From IMG/VR virus record IMGVR_UViG_3300008108_000486, positions 1 to 56,031 of that record: a stretch of 56,031 bases of DNA. The stretch is one strand, 5' to 3'. This document shows positions 48,601 through 55,904 of this stretch, piece after piece. The stretch's first letter is position 1, and each line of letters opens with the position of its first letter. A model generated the notes under the pieces. That model had not been told where the DNA came from, did no database searches, and saw nothing but the letters and a program-made list of their open reading frames with translations. Position numbers and translations under genes: made by a program. The stretch comes from a virus.

Positions 48601-49742
48601 TCCTTAGAGGAGCAGGGTTTGAATACAATCCCGAGAAATACACATATTCAAAGAAACTTGATAACAAGGAAGAACTTCTACCTCTATTTAACAAGATTAA
48701 AAGAGCTGCAAGTGGCTACAAGCCAGAGAAGCCAATCGAAGTAGAAATTATCACTGCTCACAAAGCAAAAGGTAAGCAGTGGAAGCGTGTAAGAATATTT
48801 GACGACTTCAAGGGTCCAGAACTCAGTGAAGAAGACGGTCAGATGAAGCTTCCAGCTCCAGAAGAAATGCGTCTTTCCTATGTTGCAGTAACTCGCGCTG
48901 AGGAAGCTGTAGAGCTTGGTTCTCTTGCTTGGATTACAGATGTAACTTCAGAAGCAGATGAATCTTCAAACTTGGAACCAGTTGAAGCTATTCTTGGAAT
49001 GAAGGTCGGAAAAGATATAGACCCAGTAACAGCTGAAGAAGCTGTAAAGTCTGATGAAAAGACTGCTCGCAAACTTGATGAGAAGACAGAAGCAATTGCT
49101 GATGCGATTATCGAGATGATTGAAAAGGGCACACCTCCTTGGCGTAAGCCTTGGACTGGTGGAGGGTTCTTACCAACTAGCGTAAGCACAGGTAAGCCAT
49201 ACCGTGGAACAAACATTCTCACCCTCTGGGCTGCTGCAACAAAGAACAATTGGACCGACAACCGCTGGTTAACTTACAAGCAAGCAGAAAAGCTTGGTGG
49301 AAATATTAAGAAGGGTGAAAAAGCAACCTTCATTATCCACTGGACTCCAAGATTTAGAGATGTAACTCAGCCTGACGGTACTGTTGAAAAGCAGTTCTAT
49401 TGGACACCACCTAAATTCATACCAATCTTCAATGTCGAGCAAGCTGAAAATATCAACTTGCCTCCACTAGTTACTAGAGATCCTGTTCCAGTAAGCGAAG
49501 CTGAGCAGATAGTTCTAGATGCTTATACAGATAAGCCAGAGATTACTTATAGAGCTCAAGACGGTGCGTATTACACACCTTCTGAAGACAAGATTTACAT
49601 GCCTCTAAGAGAGCAGTTCACAGATCCAAAAGATATTTTTGAAACTTTGATTCACGAGCTTGCACACAGCACTGGTCACAAAGATAGACTAGGTAAAGAA
49701 GGAAAGCGCAAGGATCTTCAAGATAACTACGGCTGCATCTGA
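39660..49742 (+). CDS. Giant polyvalent protein: exonuclease, helicase and ArdC domains
   Basis: 3,360 residues. Residues 1-250 look structural, starting with a helical region that shares DLLPISHPRST with the gene before it (DLLPSGHPRST). Residues about 450-1050 are Glu/Lys/Pro-rich. About 1697-1915 is a DEDDh exonuclease: VFDFET, GQNNTFDINLL and HDAAFDID. About 2490-3100 is a UvrD-like SF1 helicase: ALAGTGKT (near 2510), VMYDEAQD (2707), VGDSNQAIYGFRG, THKAKG-type motif (ITAHKAKG, 3033) and YVAVTRAEE. About 3140-3360 is the ArdC N-terminal ssDNA-binding domain (GTPPWRKPW) and a zincin, HELAHSTGHKDRLG. Such polyvalent proteins are thought to be co-injected to defend incoming DNA. The frame breaks before the ArdC C-terminus. 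Confidence 0.88.
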   Translation: MIFSQRILSTREQARVIRREVIELVDKANEFSVGSRRINRRAAYKVISRSLSQSRDLPFSIRKHKAITDLSNYISLAKYNKVIGLTADHTDLLPISHPRSTQINALSASALVQAKIRWYVDDPRIKDDTVKSLVASAMAAPTDSAEYKYALTRLENLPASELPLEALAAAANPYAGKNSAAARRARESIQLSDRFERWLDMFGSLKKRATDGFRTYVRRNDGTTRSHSGVVLNQNMERPELIDIEVGKGKVAIVPIKSGEGLKAFIKDPDSVDGFSQTEAKPTNAPIIPEDSIVFTEAPSIYRKEDDYRGKGTKYTDDKYDIIKFDNPKDAMPLIDDSNKRAADLDKPAPKQLKLGEIDSDTGRQFWNPDEPVFAVARRGKKTNFAFTQTWKDVNNEIMLDEPDLDEEEGRDYTRPEPRTSDDTVPLIQQANKIFDGKKRKQKEDKKETAPAFPYKVPDRAYEFNPNEEYTPEFDFDDPESLAEIDTPVLEEALLRSVEPVSATERATGFAPLDLPNGDTEDVSSEAIASALRAKGQDAEMALAKAYDKIAGDTKNQDDLKASREERRADEAAKPADLEEKFDEVVKEEPEKVEPTPVSDEVAEDIADTSEGLVRDLSDEELRKIPALKGLSDEEFDKIVNDPNYDYSSVIPKIDDFDVPEGMYKPGESTAEDRLNALELAAISNRRAPNSLLESKLKEAMDGSGPELGKASIPAFDENGEQIDIPVSAETLRDAIALRGKDAAKAMKKIAKPEAEEKPAKEEKPAEEEKETKPVGTYKRSGGRTLLKDGKGKPFTSNKEVADFLAENGFEFTEKVTTKDGRELPVYAHSKQQTDEEFKSLARELRDRFGIDLKPRPATTQSPAQEEIDFDAPSPEKPAEAETPIVPPTTPPTGPEGVEEPEEEEPKLDPKRPTNVSSKNDLVNENQKIVVQDNNVFTLDGKFLGKIPEGMSAEEFLRSYYYRATRTGRDAEAIAKAIKASEKDKPYDGSDFYPTDEDERAAVEAIREQDRKNREEEEEELSNSKKDLLKQLVNERRIVQDAIDEADLSDEVKPEEKQALRDLYDKLTRAIDAIVLGEQVEDTKSPENQVADETLSEAFNDEAYKPTIQILLDKLFGRKEDKVPVGPFGSRKDMISKLMWFKWGAGFKKNESPFIRDAMTKYEKDLNNLSTEDMIDLLNLYYDEIDAKIEADRIASDRAKIIAEAKKARRKAYEDSLIEEYIRGKKGVTDGRGIEYRKREDGTWDQSTGPIGGNPWRQKVTLNPADGYEIKEIPGYDKDAPGTGIVNSVKLHIPREGDYVKQEDGTWKRIVKLEREKRKVPSDKAGKADATIEEYTYIYEDGTSDFVRTSNGTLDIDVNRKRVDIVRSADLVEASEASAPVAESTPASSLVKKIKSRTSQLQPGDVKADDFFTITKIEQEGTKPVRVDGKVQQSSKLWSDNYAPEVYRGATPPSKGDLPELNQPKAEDYGDFAYPNQTKVKYKDRTLWAPKDKALADKFLEDYKAYDEELARRKALWQAPEVTAENDESKSGSPTTPNNPLYTDSVPASEVKEGDIAFRRDKDGLKEFFVVTKVVSDRDGTTTLEGHYVGHQTQTKEWRSGTNIEVIRGETNLPAAGDKEPLDRPDKTLPNYAELEKARKEKIAEADKGYSPVFPTEDAFKGVTPLESKPNLPAFYGSAEELLALGDGPEVMKALDEKGFIVFDFETIGKDVANSLNPDAPIQVAASKYLNGEKVDTLNLFINPGEPLSTYYYETDEAGNRVLKADRLRDSEGNPITDEWLATQPEIKEQLQKLLDFFGEKPILVGQNNTFDINLLERWAEKLGLNFSMGGAVDTRTIAKILQAKDQKSVEFPENPADGDVVTINGGDWVYSEEKKRFIAPSNSLKPLAERLGVSTDAPGGFHDAAFDIDVTEKVLRALMSKVQAGDFKTTGATKKYDAGYDKWIKSRDQRVKDIAAIQADRLLSGKTTDVDAAVGEINAVGDEKVVIVDGEETVVTPKVYKSAFSDQVINKDWVEDPENTTFIENARIKDLKLGDFIVGKNGNYQEVVAFDDDDKDPANAIKVFRADIEDGVVLENRDSDREDGGTGFYLNGRLEGGIFRPNGNRDKSSAQINVDSIKPEPVDETPVIVEPVAPVKGEELTDDQVKTVVADVIDDITSGAKPEATIEEAVKGANIDETIKEQVLGADREKTSEHLTKQGVQLAKGDRVLNIKNKKTGRVVNLFDTYGKAGYTNYVKIKYDDGSKGPVASDSLSIIDAATDGYTPRVINAGDILRPADKTSTKTVQDVVDTIKNIQSKPVPEGVDAPENLPNPEELAQTWKDKEAERNKLAEELNFVSTSPETVSAIKANLPAKISTESFMPSLKTGEPMNVTFGFDKPNGRELASYAEMMNISSPDDILVFKATPEYILRKEHLATIKPDGTITWVGENQKNTTSIDLKNALDSYTSPVTGLQAMAVMPEEDDEEPTPSALGTDEDVFDYSRIASINPTSEQRSVIDAVMTGKNVVVRALAGTGKTSTLKLAAKRIKAEKPDKKITYIVFNKSVQVEASKEFPDNTDPRTADSIGYWNVDSALRDKSRKADFILNGPDISKHLGIVPTPVKVKGTEQNLSTRDIPKILRDALDKFTASDDDKVTVKHFAGMNLDEVPPVFIEWANKWWEDLSSPTGKLYTSPSDLTKAWALSKPDFSKGLIGPDAKGKPVTRDVNVVMYDEAQDINPVMAKVMRDQKDVQVIYVGDSNQAIYGFRGAIDELDNVVADYDLPITETFRFGEKIAGIANRFLTKLDSKYRVKGLPGKDGEVLDVMEDPTVIITRTNGGGISAMLEMLEKNKVVGIDEKTFNDYESLIKDIEWLMRAGRAGGISPGARRPHKDLASFNTWAEVISAVQKGESLGSAAYMVNILRDKSPQDIKDVLSRIEKITNKPEPTAPYVPITLDDLKDGSKGVLGYKTISKGGRQFPVNVEYSVENGTMTISNGGDFSTLLRGAGFEYNPEKYTYSKKLDNKEELLPLFNKIKRAASGYKPEKPIEVEIITAHKAKGKQWKRVRIFDDFKGPELSEEDGQMKLPAPEEMRLSYVAVTRAEEAVELGSLAWITDVTSEADESSNLEPVEAILGMKVGKDIDPVTAEEAVKSDEKTARKLDEKTEAIADAIIEMIEKGTPPWRKPWTGGGFLPTSVSTGKPYRGTNILTLWAAATKNNWTDNRWLTYKQAEKLGGNIKKGEKATFIIHWTPRFRDVTQPDGTVEKQFYWTPPKFIPIFNVEQAENINLPPLVTRDPVPVSEAEQIVLDAYTDKPEITYRAQDGAYYTPSEDKIYMPLREQFTDPKDIFETLIHELAHSTGHKDRLGKEGKRKDLQDNYGCI

Positions 49743-49745
49743 GCT
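49700..49745 (+). other. Frame break inside the ArdC domain
   Basis: After GKRKDLQ the frame runs into NYGCI and stop. The plus-one frame continues ITTAASELGVEIDWGNVAAYADSWLKPLKDD, the expected ArdC C-terminus. Restoring five bases (for example CAGAG after CTTCAAG) would rebuild KDLQAEITTAASELG, including the Glu expected as third zinc ligand. It is either a real 5-base deletion or an assembly error. Confidence 0.75.
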
Positions 49746-49821
49746 TGGCGTAGAAATTGACTGGGGCAATGTTGCAGCTTACGCAGACAGTTGGCTCAAG
49801 CCTCTTAAGGACGATAAGTCT

Positions 49822-50658
49822 ATGATCATCGTTGCCGCAAAGATGGCACAAGATGCCGTCAACTATATGATGGGCAGAAAAGATGACGAAGAAAGCACAG
49901 AGAAGCCAGTAGGCGAAGGCGTTGGTAGTGAAGGTAAGACTGGCGAGGAAATAGCTGAAGAGAAACCAGCTACTGAAGAAGCTCCACAACCTAATGTTGG
50001 AACTGAAGGCCAGACTGGCGAAGAGATTACTCAAGCTAATATTGCAAAAAATAGAGATACTTCTATAGAAGTAAAAAAGTACAAAGACCCAGAAACTGGT
50101 GAAGAGTGGGATCTTTGGGATGATGTAACTTTTGAAGACTCTGGTGAGCGTGGAGAAGATAATCAAGGTCTTGAAAACATTCATGGGATTTATGCAAGTC
50201 GTCTACTAGCTGATGGCGAATATATGACTGATCGTGCAGAGATTGATAAATACATTGCTGACACTTTAGAGAAGTATGGTTACGGAAAGAAATTCTTTGC
50301 TCTTGCTAATAAGAAGATTTCAGACTCTACTCTCGGACCAATTACTAAAGAAGGATTTTTAGAAGCAGCTGTAGGTCTTGCTAATAGATCACAGATGCCA
50401 GCAGATAATCCTCTAAAAGAGATAGACTTTCCTTTAGTCTTAGTTCGTAGCCGTGGGATCAAAAAGGTCGCACTTCTACACGAAATTGCTCACCTTATGG
50501 AGGGTAGTTGGAAGAATGGAAAGCCTGGGGGGCATAACTTGAATTGGTATTCTACCTTCTTGGCTCTTTTAGATGGTGAGGGTTTCAATAAAGAAGCAAA
50601 TCTACTAAGATCAGTAGCCCCAGTGGCGGAAGGAGATACAGGTGCCATTAATAGATGA
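49822..50658 (+). CDS. C-terminal part of the polyvalent protein with second zincin
   Basis: 278 residues from the first ATG in the new frame, but homologous sequence begins at about 49705, so it most likely belongs to the preceding gene. It starts in the ArdC helix MIIVAAKMAQDAVNYMM, passes a Glu/Gly/Thr linker with repeated GTEGQTGEEI-type units, and ends in a domain with VALLHEIAHLMEG and GGHNLNWYSTFLALL: HExxH plus a downstream GH, resembling small metallopeptidase-like proteins of actinophages (TIGR04338-like). No good ribosome binding site lies before the ATG. Confidence 0.7.
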   Translation: MIIVAAKMAQDAVNYMMGRKDDEESTEKPVGEGVGSEGKTGEEIAEEKPATEEAPQPNVGTEGQTGEEITQANIAKNRDTSIEVKKYKDPETGEEWDLWDDVTFEDSGERGEDNQGLENIHGIYASRLLADGEYMTDRAEIDKYIADTLEKYGYGKKFFALANKKISDSTLGPITKEGFLEAAVGLANRSQMPADNPLKEIDFPLVLVRSRGIKKVALLHEIAHLMEGSWKNGKPGGHNLNWYSTFLALLDGEGFNKEANLLRSVAPVAEGDTGAINR

Positions 50659-50749
50659 AGATAGCGACGATTTTGTCCCTGTTGCACTCTCTGATGACAA
50701 AAAGTCATTCCCCGGTCTTCCAGAAGAAGACTCTAAGGAGAATGTATAA
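50642..50749 (+). CDS. Small acidic protein
   Basis: 35 residues from GTG: PLIDEDSDDFVPVALSDDKK, then a short tail. GGCGGAAGGAGA lies upstream inside the previous gene, a strong site. Overlaps both neighbours (TAATG at its end). Function unknown. Confidence 0.5.
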   Translation: MPLIDEDSDDFVPVALSDDKKSFPGLPEEDSKENV

Positions 50750-50892
50750 TGGCTAAGTCAGATAAAGAAAACTACATCAATCTCATGACTGATGCCTATA
50801 GGAAGATAATGGATATCGCCTTTATCGATCCTGCAACAGATGATGTTGAGGACTCAGAAATGGTTGACGAAATTCCGAAGGAGGATCGATGA
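50749..50892 (+). CDS. Small acidic helical protein
   Basis: 47 residues: MAKSDKENYINLMTDAYRKIMDIAFIDPATDD and an acidic tail. AAGGAG lies 10 bases upstream. Its stop overlaps the next ATG. Family not recognised; position suggests a minor head component. Confidence 0.55.
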   Translation: MAKSDKENYINLMTDAYRKIMDIAFIDPATDDVEDSEMVDEIPKEDR

Positions 50893-51203
50893 AAACTGTA
50901 ATGGTTTCAGCCGAGCCTACAGAAGGAATGGCTATTGCATATAAGCAGTACGAAGATGTAGTCAAACAACTTGTTTACTACAGCGAAGACTATGGATTTT
51001 TTACTCTTATCGAAAATAGATGGTATCCAATTGCCGCTGGAGATAAAAGCCTTGAAGGACTGACTCTTATTGATGTAGAAAGATCAAACTACAAAACAGT
51101 AAGAGACATGTATGCAAATGCAAAATCAACTAACAAAAAACTTACATATAAAGATATAGAAAAATATAGAATCGAGTATGTAATAGCGGAGGAGAAGAAA
51201 TAA
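50889..51203 (+). CDS. Hypothetical head-operon protein
   Basis: 104 residues, alpha/beta, with YYSEDYGFFTLIENRWYPIAAGDKSLEGLTLIDVERSN. AAGGAGG precedes the ATG and the stop overlaps the next start. Family not recognised. Confidence 0.6.
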   Translation: MKTVMVSAEPTEGMAIAYKQYEDVVKQLVYYSEDYGFFTLIENRWYPIAAGDKSLEGLTLIDVERSNYKTVRDMYANAKSTNKKLTYKDIEKYRIEYVIAEEKK

Positions 51204-52039
51204 TGGAATACATTGGTCGCAATGGTTCACAAATCCTCTATGTAAACGATACTCTTGGAACAATCGTTGACGAAGATAAGAATCTAGTTCTCTCTGTAGA
51301 TATCAAGGAACCACTTATTGCATCTGCTAAATGGGACCCTTCAGATGATGACCGACCAACTGGGGTTGCCGTAGAACTTGCAGCAGCAGCTCTTACAGAT
51401 TTAGATATTAAAGTTTTTTCAAACTCAGATCGTATGTACACAATTCCAGACTCCGTAGTTGCAGAAGCAAAGCGTGGTCTTGAGTGGCGTAAAGAAGAAG
51501 ACCGCGGTGGAACATCTGTAGGTCTTAATACCGCCCGCACTCTTGCTCGCGGAGGTCAAATTGGTATTCGCAAGATTCGTCATATCGCAAAGTATTTCCC
51601 ACGCCATGAAGTAGATAAAAAGGGTAAAGGCTATAAGCCAGGAGTTAAGGAGTATCCAAGCAATGGTCGCATTGCATGGGCTCTTTGGGGTGGAGATGCC
51701 GCCAAGTCTTGGGCAACTGCCATTGTTAATCGTGAAAACAAAAAAGCAAAATCAAATTCGATTACTGCTGGTGGATTAGATCCAATGGAATACGAGATGC
51801 CAAAGCGCATCAACTATGACTCTTTCATGCATTCAAGAACAATGCCTGAAGATAATGTAATTGAATTTTATGCTCGTGTTCGTCTAGATGGTTCAGGTAT
51901 TGACCGTCTTTACAGAATTGAACCAGAAGGTCACATTTATGTTTGGGATGATGGCCAACGAACCATTTATTGCTCAAAAGGTAGAAAAACTATACCCAGA
52001 AGAGTCAAAAATGTATCTAGATGCATCTCAAGAAATTGA
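51203..52039 (+). CDS. N-terminal part of the giant prohead-protease protein
   Basis: 278 residues as read. Residues 90-180, AKRGLEWRKEEDRGGTSVGLNTARTLA then IGIRKIRHIAKYFPRHEVDKKGKGY and GRIAWALWGGDAAKSWA, form a domain common in actinophage capsid-protease polyproteins. The true reading leaves this frame after HIYVWDDGQ (about 51955): the plus-one frame continues EPFIAQKVEKLYPEES without a gap, so the last 26 residues here are probably spurious. GGAGGAGAAG precedes the ATG. Confidence 0.75.
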   Translation: MEYIGRNGSQILYVNDTLGTIVDEDKNLVLSVDIKEPLIASAKWDPSDDDRPTGVAVELAAAALTDLDIKVFSNSDRMYTIPDSVVAEAKRGLEWRKEEDRGGTSVGLNTARTLARGGQIGIRKIRHIAKYFPRHEVDKKGKGYKPGVKEYPSNGRIAWALWGGDAAKSWATAIVNRENKKAKSNSITAGGLDPMEYEMPKRINYDSFMHSRTMPEDNVIEFYARVRLDGSGIDRLYRIEPEGHIYVWDDGQRTIYCSKGRKTIPRRVKNVSRCISRN

Positions 52040-55000
52040 TGGGGAACTTCTTGATGAAATGGCTCTTCCAGATGAAATGTCTGGAGATTGGGATTTCATG
52101 GATGACAGCCTTACTGCAGCTGTAGGTGATGGTGTCTACACTCCAGAAGAGCGTTCAGAAAATGTGTCTAAGCAACTTCGTGATAAATCAGGAAAGTTTG
52201 CCAAAATGGGTGGCCGTGTAATTATTGGTGGTCGTCCACAATATCAAGGAAACATTCGCTCAATTGATCCAGTAACTAAAACTGTTGGTGTAGAACTTGA
52301 TAACGGAAGTGTAATTAATGTTTCTGCTTCTATGACAGAGCCTTTAGAAAGCTACACACCGATGCCAACTATGGTTGCTGAAGGTGAATTAGATACTTCA
52401 GGAATTCTTGGTGAGCCTCGAACTCCTATGGATTCTCCAATTCGTATGCCTGGAACTCTTCCACCACTAAACGCAGCAAATCTTCAGTTAATGCTGACAA
52501 ACTATCCTCAATGGGTATCAGAACAAAGACTTTCACCAGAAGCTACACCTACTACTCAAATAAAAACTTCTAGAGCAGATTCAGTACCTAGCAGAGTTCC
52601 TCAACAGCCACAGAATGTTGAAAAAGAAGTTTCTAAAGATAGTCCTTTATATAAATACTATCCAGAAAAGTTTACAGACTGGGATAAAGAAGTTAATGCT
52701 TACAACATTCCAGAATTAAAGAAGTGGCTTGAAGCTGGTCCAGAGTCTCGTCGTAAATATAATCCTTTTGTAGACCCTAAAAAGACAGAAAAGTTTGTAG
52801 AGCCAAGAGGTATTAAATCTCCTAAGTTAGACAAATACGGTCAACCTCTAAAAGCATCAGCTATACCAAACGATATGACACCAAAAACATCGGATGTCCC
52901 TGTTCTTCATATGGCAGTAGTTTCACCAGATGACCCACAAGCAGTTATGGATTTAGTTGCTTTAGTGCCAGCTAGTGATAAGAGTAATCAGCCAGCGGCA
53001 TTTATAAGAAAAGATGGAAAGTGGATTGCAGATCCTCAAATGTTGATGGATCTTCGTAGTGTTACCCCACCACCAGTAGTTGTTTTAGATGACGCTACTT
53101 TAATAGATGTTTTATCTCAAGTAGATGACAAACCAATTACTGCAGCTGGAGGACTTGATAGAAATCGTGGTCAGGCAGAGAAGCTTCGCCGCTACTGGCT
53201 ATATGGCAAAGGTGCAGCCAAGATTCGCTGGAGAACTCCAGGAGATTGGACTCGTTGCTATCGTCAACTAGCTAAGTACATGGGTCCTCGTGCCAAGGGT
53301 TATTGCGCCCTTCGTCATAAGGAAGCAAATGGCTACTGGCCAGGAGATAAGAAAAATCAAGAGATGTCATCATTTACTGTAAATACTTTGCGTGATTATG
53401 ATGAACTTTTGAGCAGTTTTGTGCTTCGTGCAAAAGCAGCAGATGCTCGTGCAAGAGTTATGACTGCTGGCGGTTCTATGGAAGAAGAGTACGGATCTGA
53501 GTTTTATATTCCTCTAGTTATCCCAGAGGGTGTTGAATCTGGTGACGGAAGAGTTATGGATAAAGGTGCTCTCAGCATGAGAGAACTTCCACTTCCTCTT
53601 CTATGGCAAATACAAACAGGCGAAGGACATAATGGTTCTGTTGTAGTTGGCAAGATTGTTTCTATGGAACGCACTGAAGATGGTATTGGTAATGCTAAAG
53701 GCTATTTCGATAAAGGTGCTTATGGACAGGAAGCTGAGCGTTTAGTACGCGGTGGCTTTATTCGTGGAGTTTCGGCTGATCTCGATCAATTTGAGGCAGA
53801 CGAAGAGGTTAAAGAGGCTAAAGAAGGCTCTGACACCAAGATAGAAAGCGGTAAAATAAAGATCAAGAAAGCACGAGTCATGGCTGTGACTTTGGTGCCG
53901 AAGCCAGCTTTCCAAGAATGCTCAATTCAACTCGCCGATGAGATGGCTGTGACTTTGGTGCCGAAGCCAGCTTTCCAAGAATGCTCAATTCAACTCGCCG
54001 ATGAGCTCGGCGGAGAAGAGGAAGAAGTGAACATCCCTGACGGCGTATATGTCGAAGGAGTAAATCCTCTCGATGCTTCGGCGCTTGTTGCTTGCGGAAT
54101 GATTGCTGGAGCAATTCCAGTGACACCGCCAACAGAGTGGTTTAACAATCCAAAGCTAAGTGGACCAACTCCTCTTACTGTGGATGATGATGGCCGTGTT
54201 TATGGACACATTGCAGCTTGGCATGTCGATCATATTGGCATGAGCATGGGAACCAAGCCTCCAAGAAGTAGAAGTGGTTATGCATATTTCCACACAGGTG
54301 TAGTTCGTACAGAAGACGGTAGTGATGTGCCCGTAGGGCAGTTAACTCTTGCGGGGGGACACGCATCGTTGGAAGCATCTGCTTCTGAAGCAGTTCGTCA
54401 TTATGACGATACAGCTTCTGCTATTGCAGATGTACATGCTGGAGAAGATGCCTTTGGTATCTGGGTTGCTGGATCAGTTCGGCCAGGTTCTACTCCAGAG
54501 CAAATCCGTGCACTTCGTGCATCAGCACCATCTGGTGACTGGAGACCAATCAAGAACTCTCTAGAACTTGTTGCTGTATGTCAGGTAAACGTTCCAGGAT
54601 TCCCAATTGCTCGTGCTCGTGTTGCTTCAGGTTCTGTAATGGCTCTTGTTGCGGCAGGTGCTCAAGTACTTGCACAGTTGAAGTCAGACCCTCTATCAGA
54701 AATGCAAAAGAGAATTGAAGAATTGGAGAAGCCACAGAAAGAAGCTTTGGTTGCTTCGGCAAACGCTGCTCGTGCTCGTATTCAAGACTTCCAAAACGAG
54801 CAACTAAAAGCTCAAAAAGCACTTATTGCTGCAAAAGTTGCACAAGTAAAAGCTGATGCAGATTCAGATTTTGACTATATGAATCAAACTTTTGACGAAA
54901 ATCCAGAGGCAGAACTAGCTGTTATTTCTCGCCGAGTTCGTATGAGACTTGCTGAAGAAGGTAAGGCTCTTCCAGACGGTTCTTACCCAATCCGTAACGA

Positions 55001-55904
55001 ACAGGATTTAAAAAATGCTGTCCGTGCCTATGGCCGTTCTAAGCCAGGCTACCGTGGCAGAGTGAAGCGTCACATTATGAAGAGAGCCATCGGGCTTAAT
55101 AGACAAGATTTAATTCCAGACGCATGGAAAGGTGCTGCCTCAGACCTAGACGATATCGTTGCCACATTCAAGGCCCGTGCTCAGGTTGCAGCAGCTTTAG
55201 TTACAGACCCTTCAAAACCACTTTCTATTAAAGAAATTACAGACAATTTAGAAGCAGTTTTTTCTGCAAAAGAATTTGCTGAAGATATTGTTGCTGAAGA
55301 AGATTTAGAAGGTTTAACAGAAGAAGAAATTGAGGTTTTAAAGCAGGAAGCCAAGTCTCGTAAGGCAGCAGAAAAGCAGTCTGAAGAGGATCGTGCTAAA
55401 TACACCCCAGAAACACAGCCTCGAGATGCATCAGGAAAATTCCGTCAAGTATTAGCCCGTATCAAGCAAAACCTTGGAACCTCTGGTTTGGACCGAGTTC
55501 TAGACAAGATTGAAGAGGCTGAAAACTTTGACAATACTGGAGACTACGCTGGAGCATCTAAAGCTGCAGCTGAACTACTCGAGATTATTGATCGTTTGGA
55601 CACTGGAGCGCTAAATGCTGAAGCTTTGGAGAACGTTCGCTTAAGCGCTGGTGAGCTTGGAAAGGTCATTGCAAACCTTCCTTTCGCCTTCGGTGAAGAG
55701 TCTCAAAAGATCCGTTACTCAGATATGCCTCCAGCCTTGAAAGATCTTATGAAAGACATGGTTAAGCGTGTGGAGGATAAGATCGGGCAGGAAGATGCCG
55801 ATATAGCCACAGAGGGCTTAAAAAAGTTCATCTCTGGCAGCGACCTTTACAACCAGTCCGAGATCTCTAGCGAGATGGCAAAGCTTCTCCGCTTACTTAC
55901 CTAA
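51888..55904 (+). CDS. Prohead protease / scaffold-like polyprotein, main part
   Basis: 1,338 residues from the first ATG, though authentic sequence starts near 51960 in continuation of the gene before. Order: YTPEERSENVSKQLRDKSGKFAKMGGRVIIGG; GGLDRNRGQAEKLRRYWLYGKGAAKIRW; a protease domain (about 530-720) beginning EEYGSEFYIPLVIPEGVESGDGRVMD, with candidate His in GEGH and Ser in IRGVSADLD; a 21-residue tandem duplication; a long domain with HIAAWHVDHIGM; SYPIRNEQDLKNAVRAYG and HIMKRAIGL; then QPRDASGKFRQVLARIKQNLG, echoing the first motif, and a helical end like a scaffold. It would process and shape the prohead. Confidence 0.82.
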   Translation: MVQVLTVFTELNQKVTFMFGMMANEPFIAQKVEKLYPEESKMYLDASQEIDGELLDEMALPDEMSGDWDFMDDSLTAAVGDGVYTPEERSENVSKQLRDKSGKFAKMGGRVIIGGRPQYQGNIRSIDPVTKTVGVELDNGSVINVSASMTEPLESYTPMPTMVAEGELDTSGILGEPRTPMDSPIRMPGTLPPLNAANLQLMLTNYPQWVSEQRLSPEATPTTQIKTSRADSVPSRVPQQPQNVEKEVSKDSPLYKYYPEKFTDWDKEVNAYNIPELKKWLEAGPESRRKYNPFVDPKKTEKFVEPRGIKSPKLDKYGQPLKASAIPNDMTPKTSDVPVLHMAVVSPDDPQAVMDLVALVPASDKSNQPAAFIRKDGKWIADPQMLMDLRSVTPPPVVVLDDATLIDVLSQVDDKPITAAGGLDRNRGQAEKLRRYWLYGKGAAKIRWRTPGDWTRCYRQLAKYMGPRAKGYCALRHKEANGYWPGDKKNQEMSSFTVNTLRDYDELLSSFVLRAKAADARARVMTAGGSMEEEYGSEFYIPLVIPEGVESGDGRVMDKGALSMRELPLPLLWQIQTGEGHNGSVVVGKIVSMERTEDGIGNAKGYFDKGAYGQEAERLVRGGFIRGVSADLDQFEADEEVKEAKEGSDTKIESGKIKIKKARVMAVTLVPKPAFQECSIQLADEMAVTLVPKPAFQECSIQLADELGGEEEEVNIPDGVYVEGVNPLDASALVACGMIAGAIPVTPPTEWFNNPKLSGPTPLTVDDDGRVYGHIAAWHVDHIGMSMGTKPPRSRSGYAYFHTGVVRTEDGSDVPVGQLTLAGGHASLEASASEAVRHYDDTASAIADVHAGEDAFGIWVAGSVRPGSTPEQIRALRASAPSGDWRPIKNSLELVAVCQVNVPGFPIARARVASGSVMALVAAGAQVLAQLKSDPLSEMQKRIEELEKPQKEALVASANAARARIQDFQNEQLKAQKALIAAKVAQVKADADSDFDYMNQTFDENPEAELAVISRRVRMRLAEEGKALPDGSYPIRNEQDLKNAVRAYGRSKPGYRGRVKRHIMKRAIGLNRQDLIPDAWKGAASDLDDIVATFKARAQVAAALVTDPSKPLSIKEITDNLEAVFSAKEFAEDIVAEEDLEGLTEEEIEVLKQEAKSRKAAEKQSEEDRAKYTPETQPRDASGKFRQVLARIKQNLGTSGLDRVLDKIEEAENFDNTGDYAGASKAAAELLEIIDRLDTGALNAEALENVRLSAGELGKVIANLPFAFGEESQKIRYSDMPPALKDLMKDMVKRVEDKIGQEDADIATEGLKKFISGSDLYNQSEISSEMAKLLRLLT
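53880..54005 (+). repeat. Exact 63-bp tandem duplication in the protease gene
   Basis: Bases 53880-53942 and 53943-54005 are identical, encoding MAVTLVPKPAFQECSIQLADE twice in frame. Only one copy fits the usual end of a prohead protease domain (a VTLVPxPAF word). Zero divergence means a very recent event or an assembly artefact. Confidence 0.95.
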
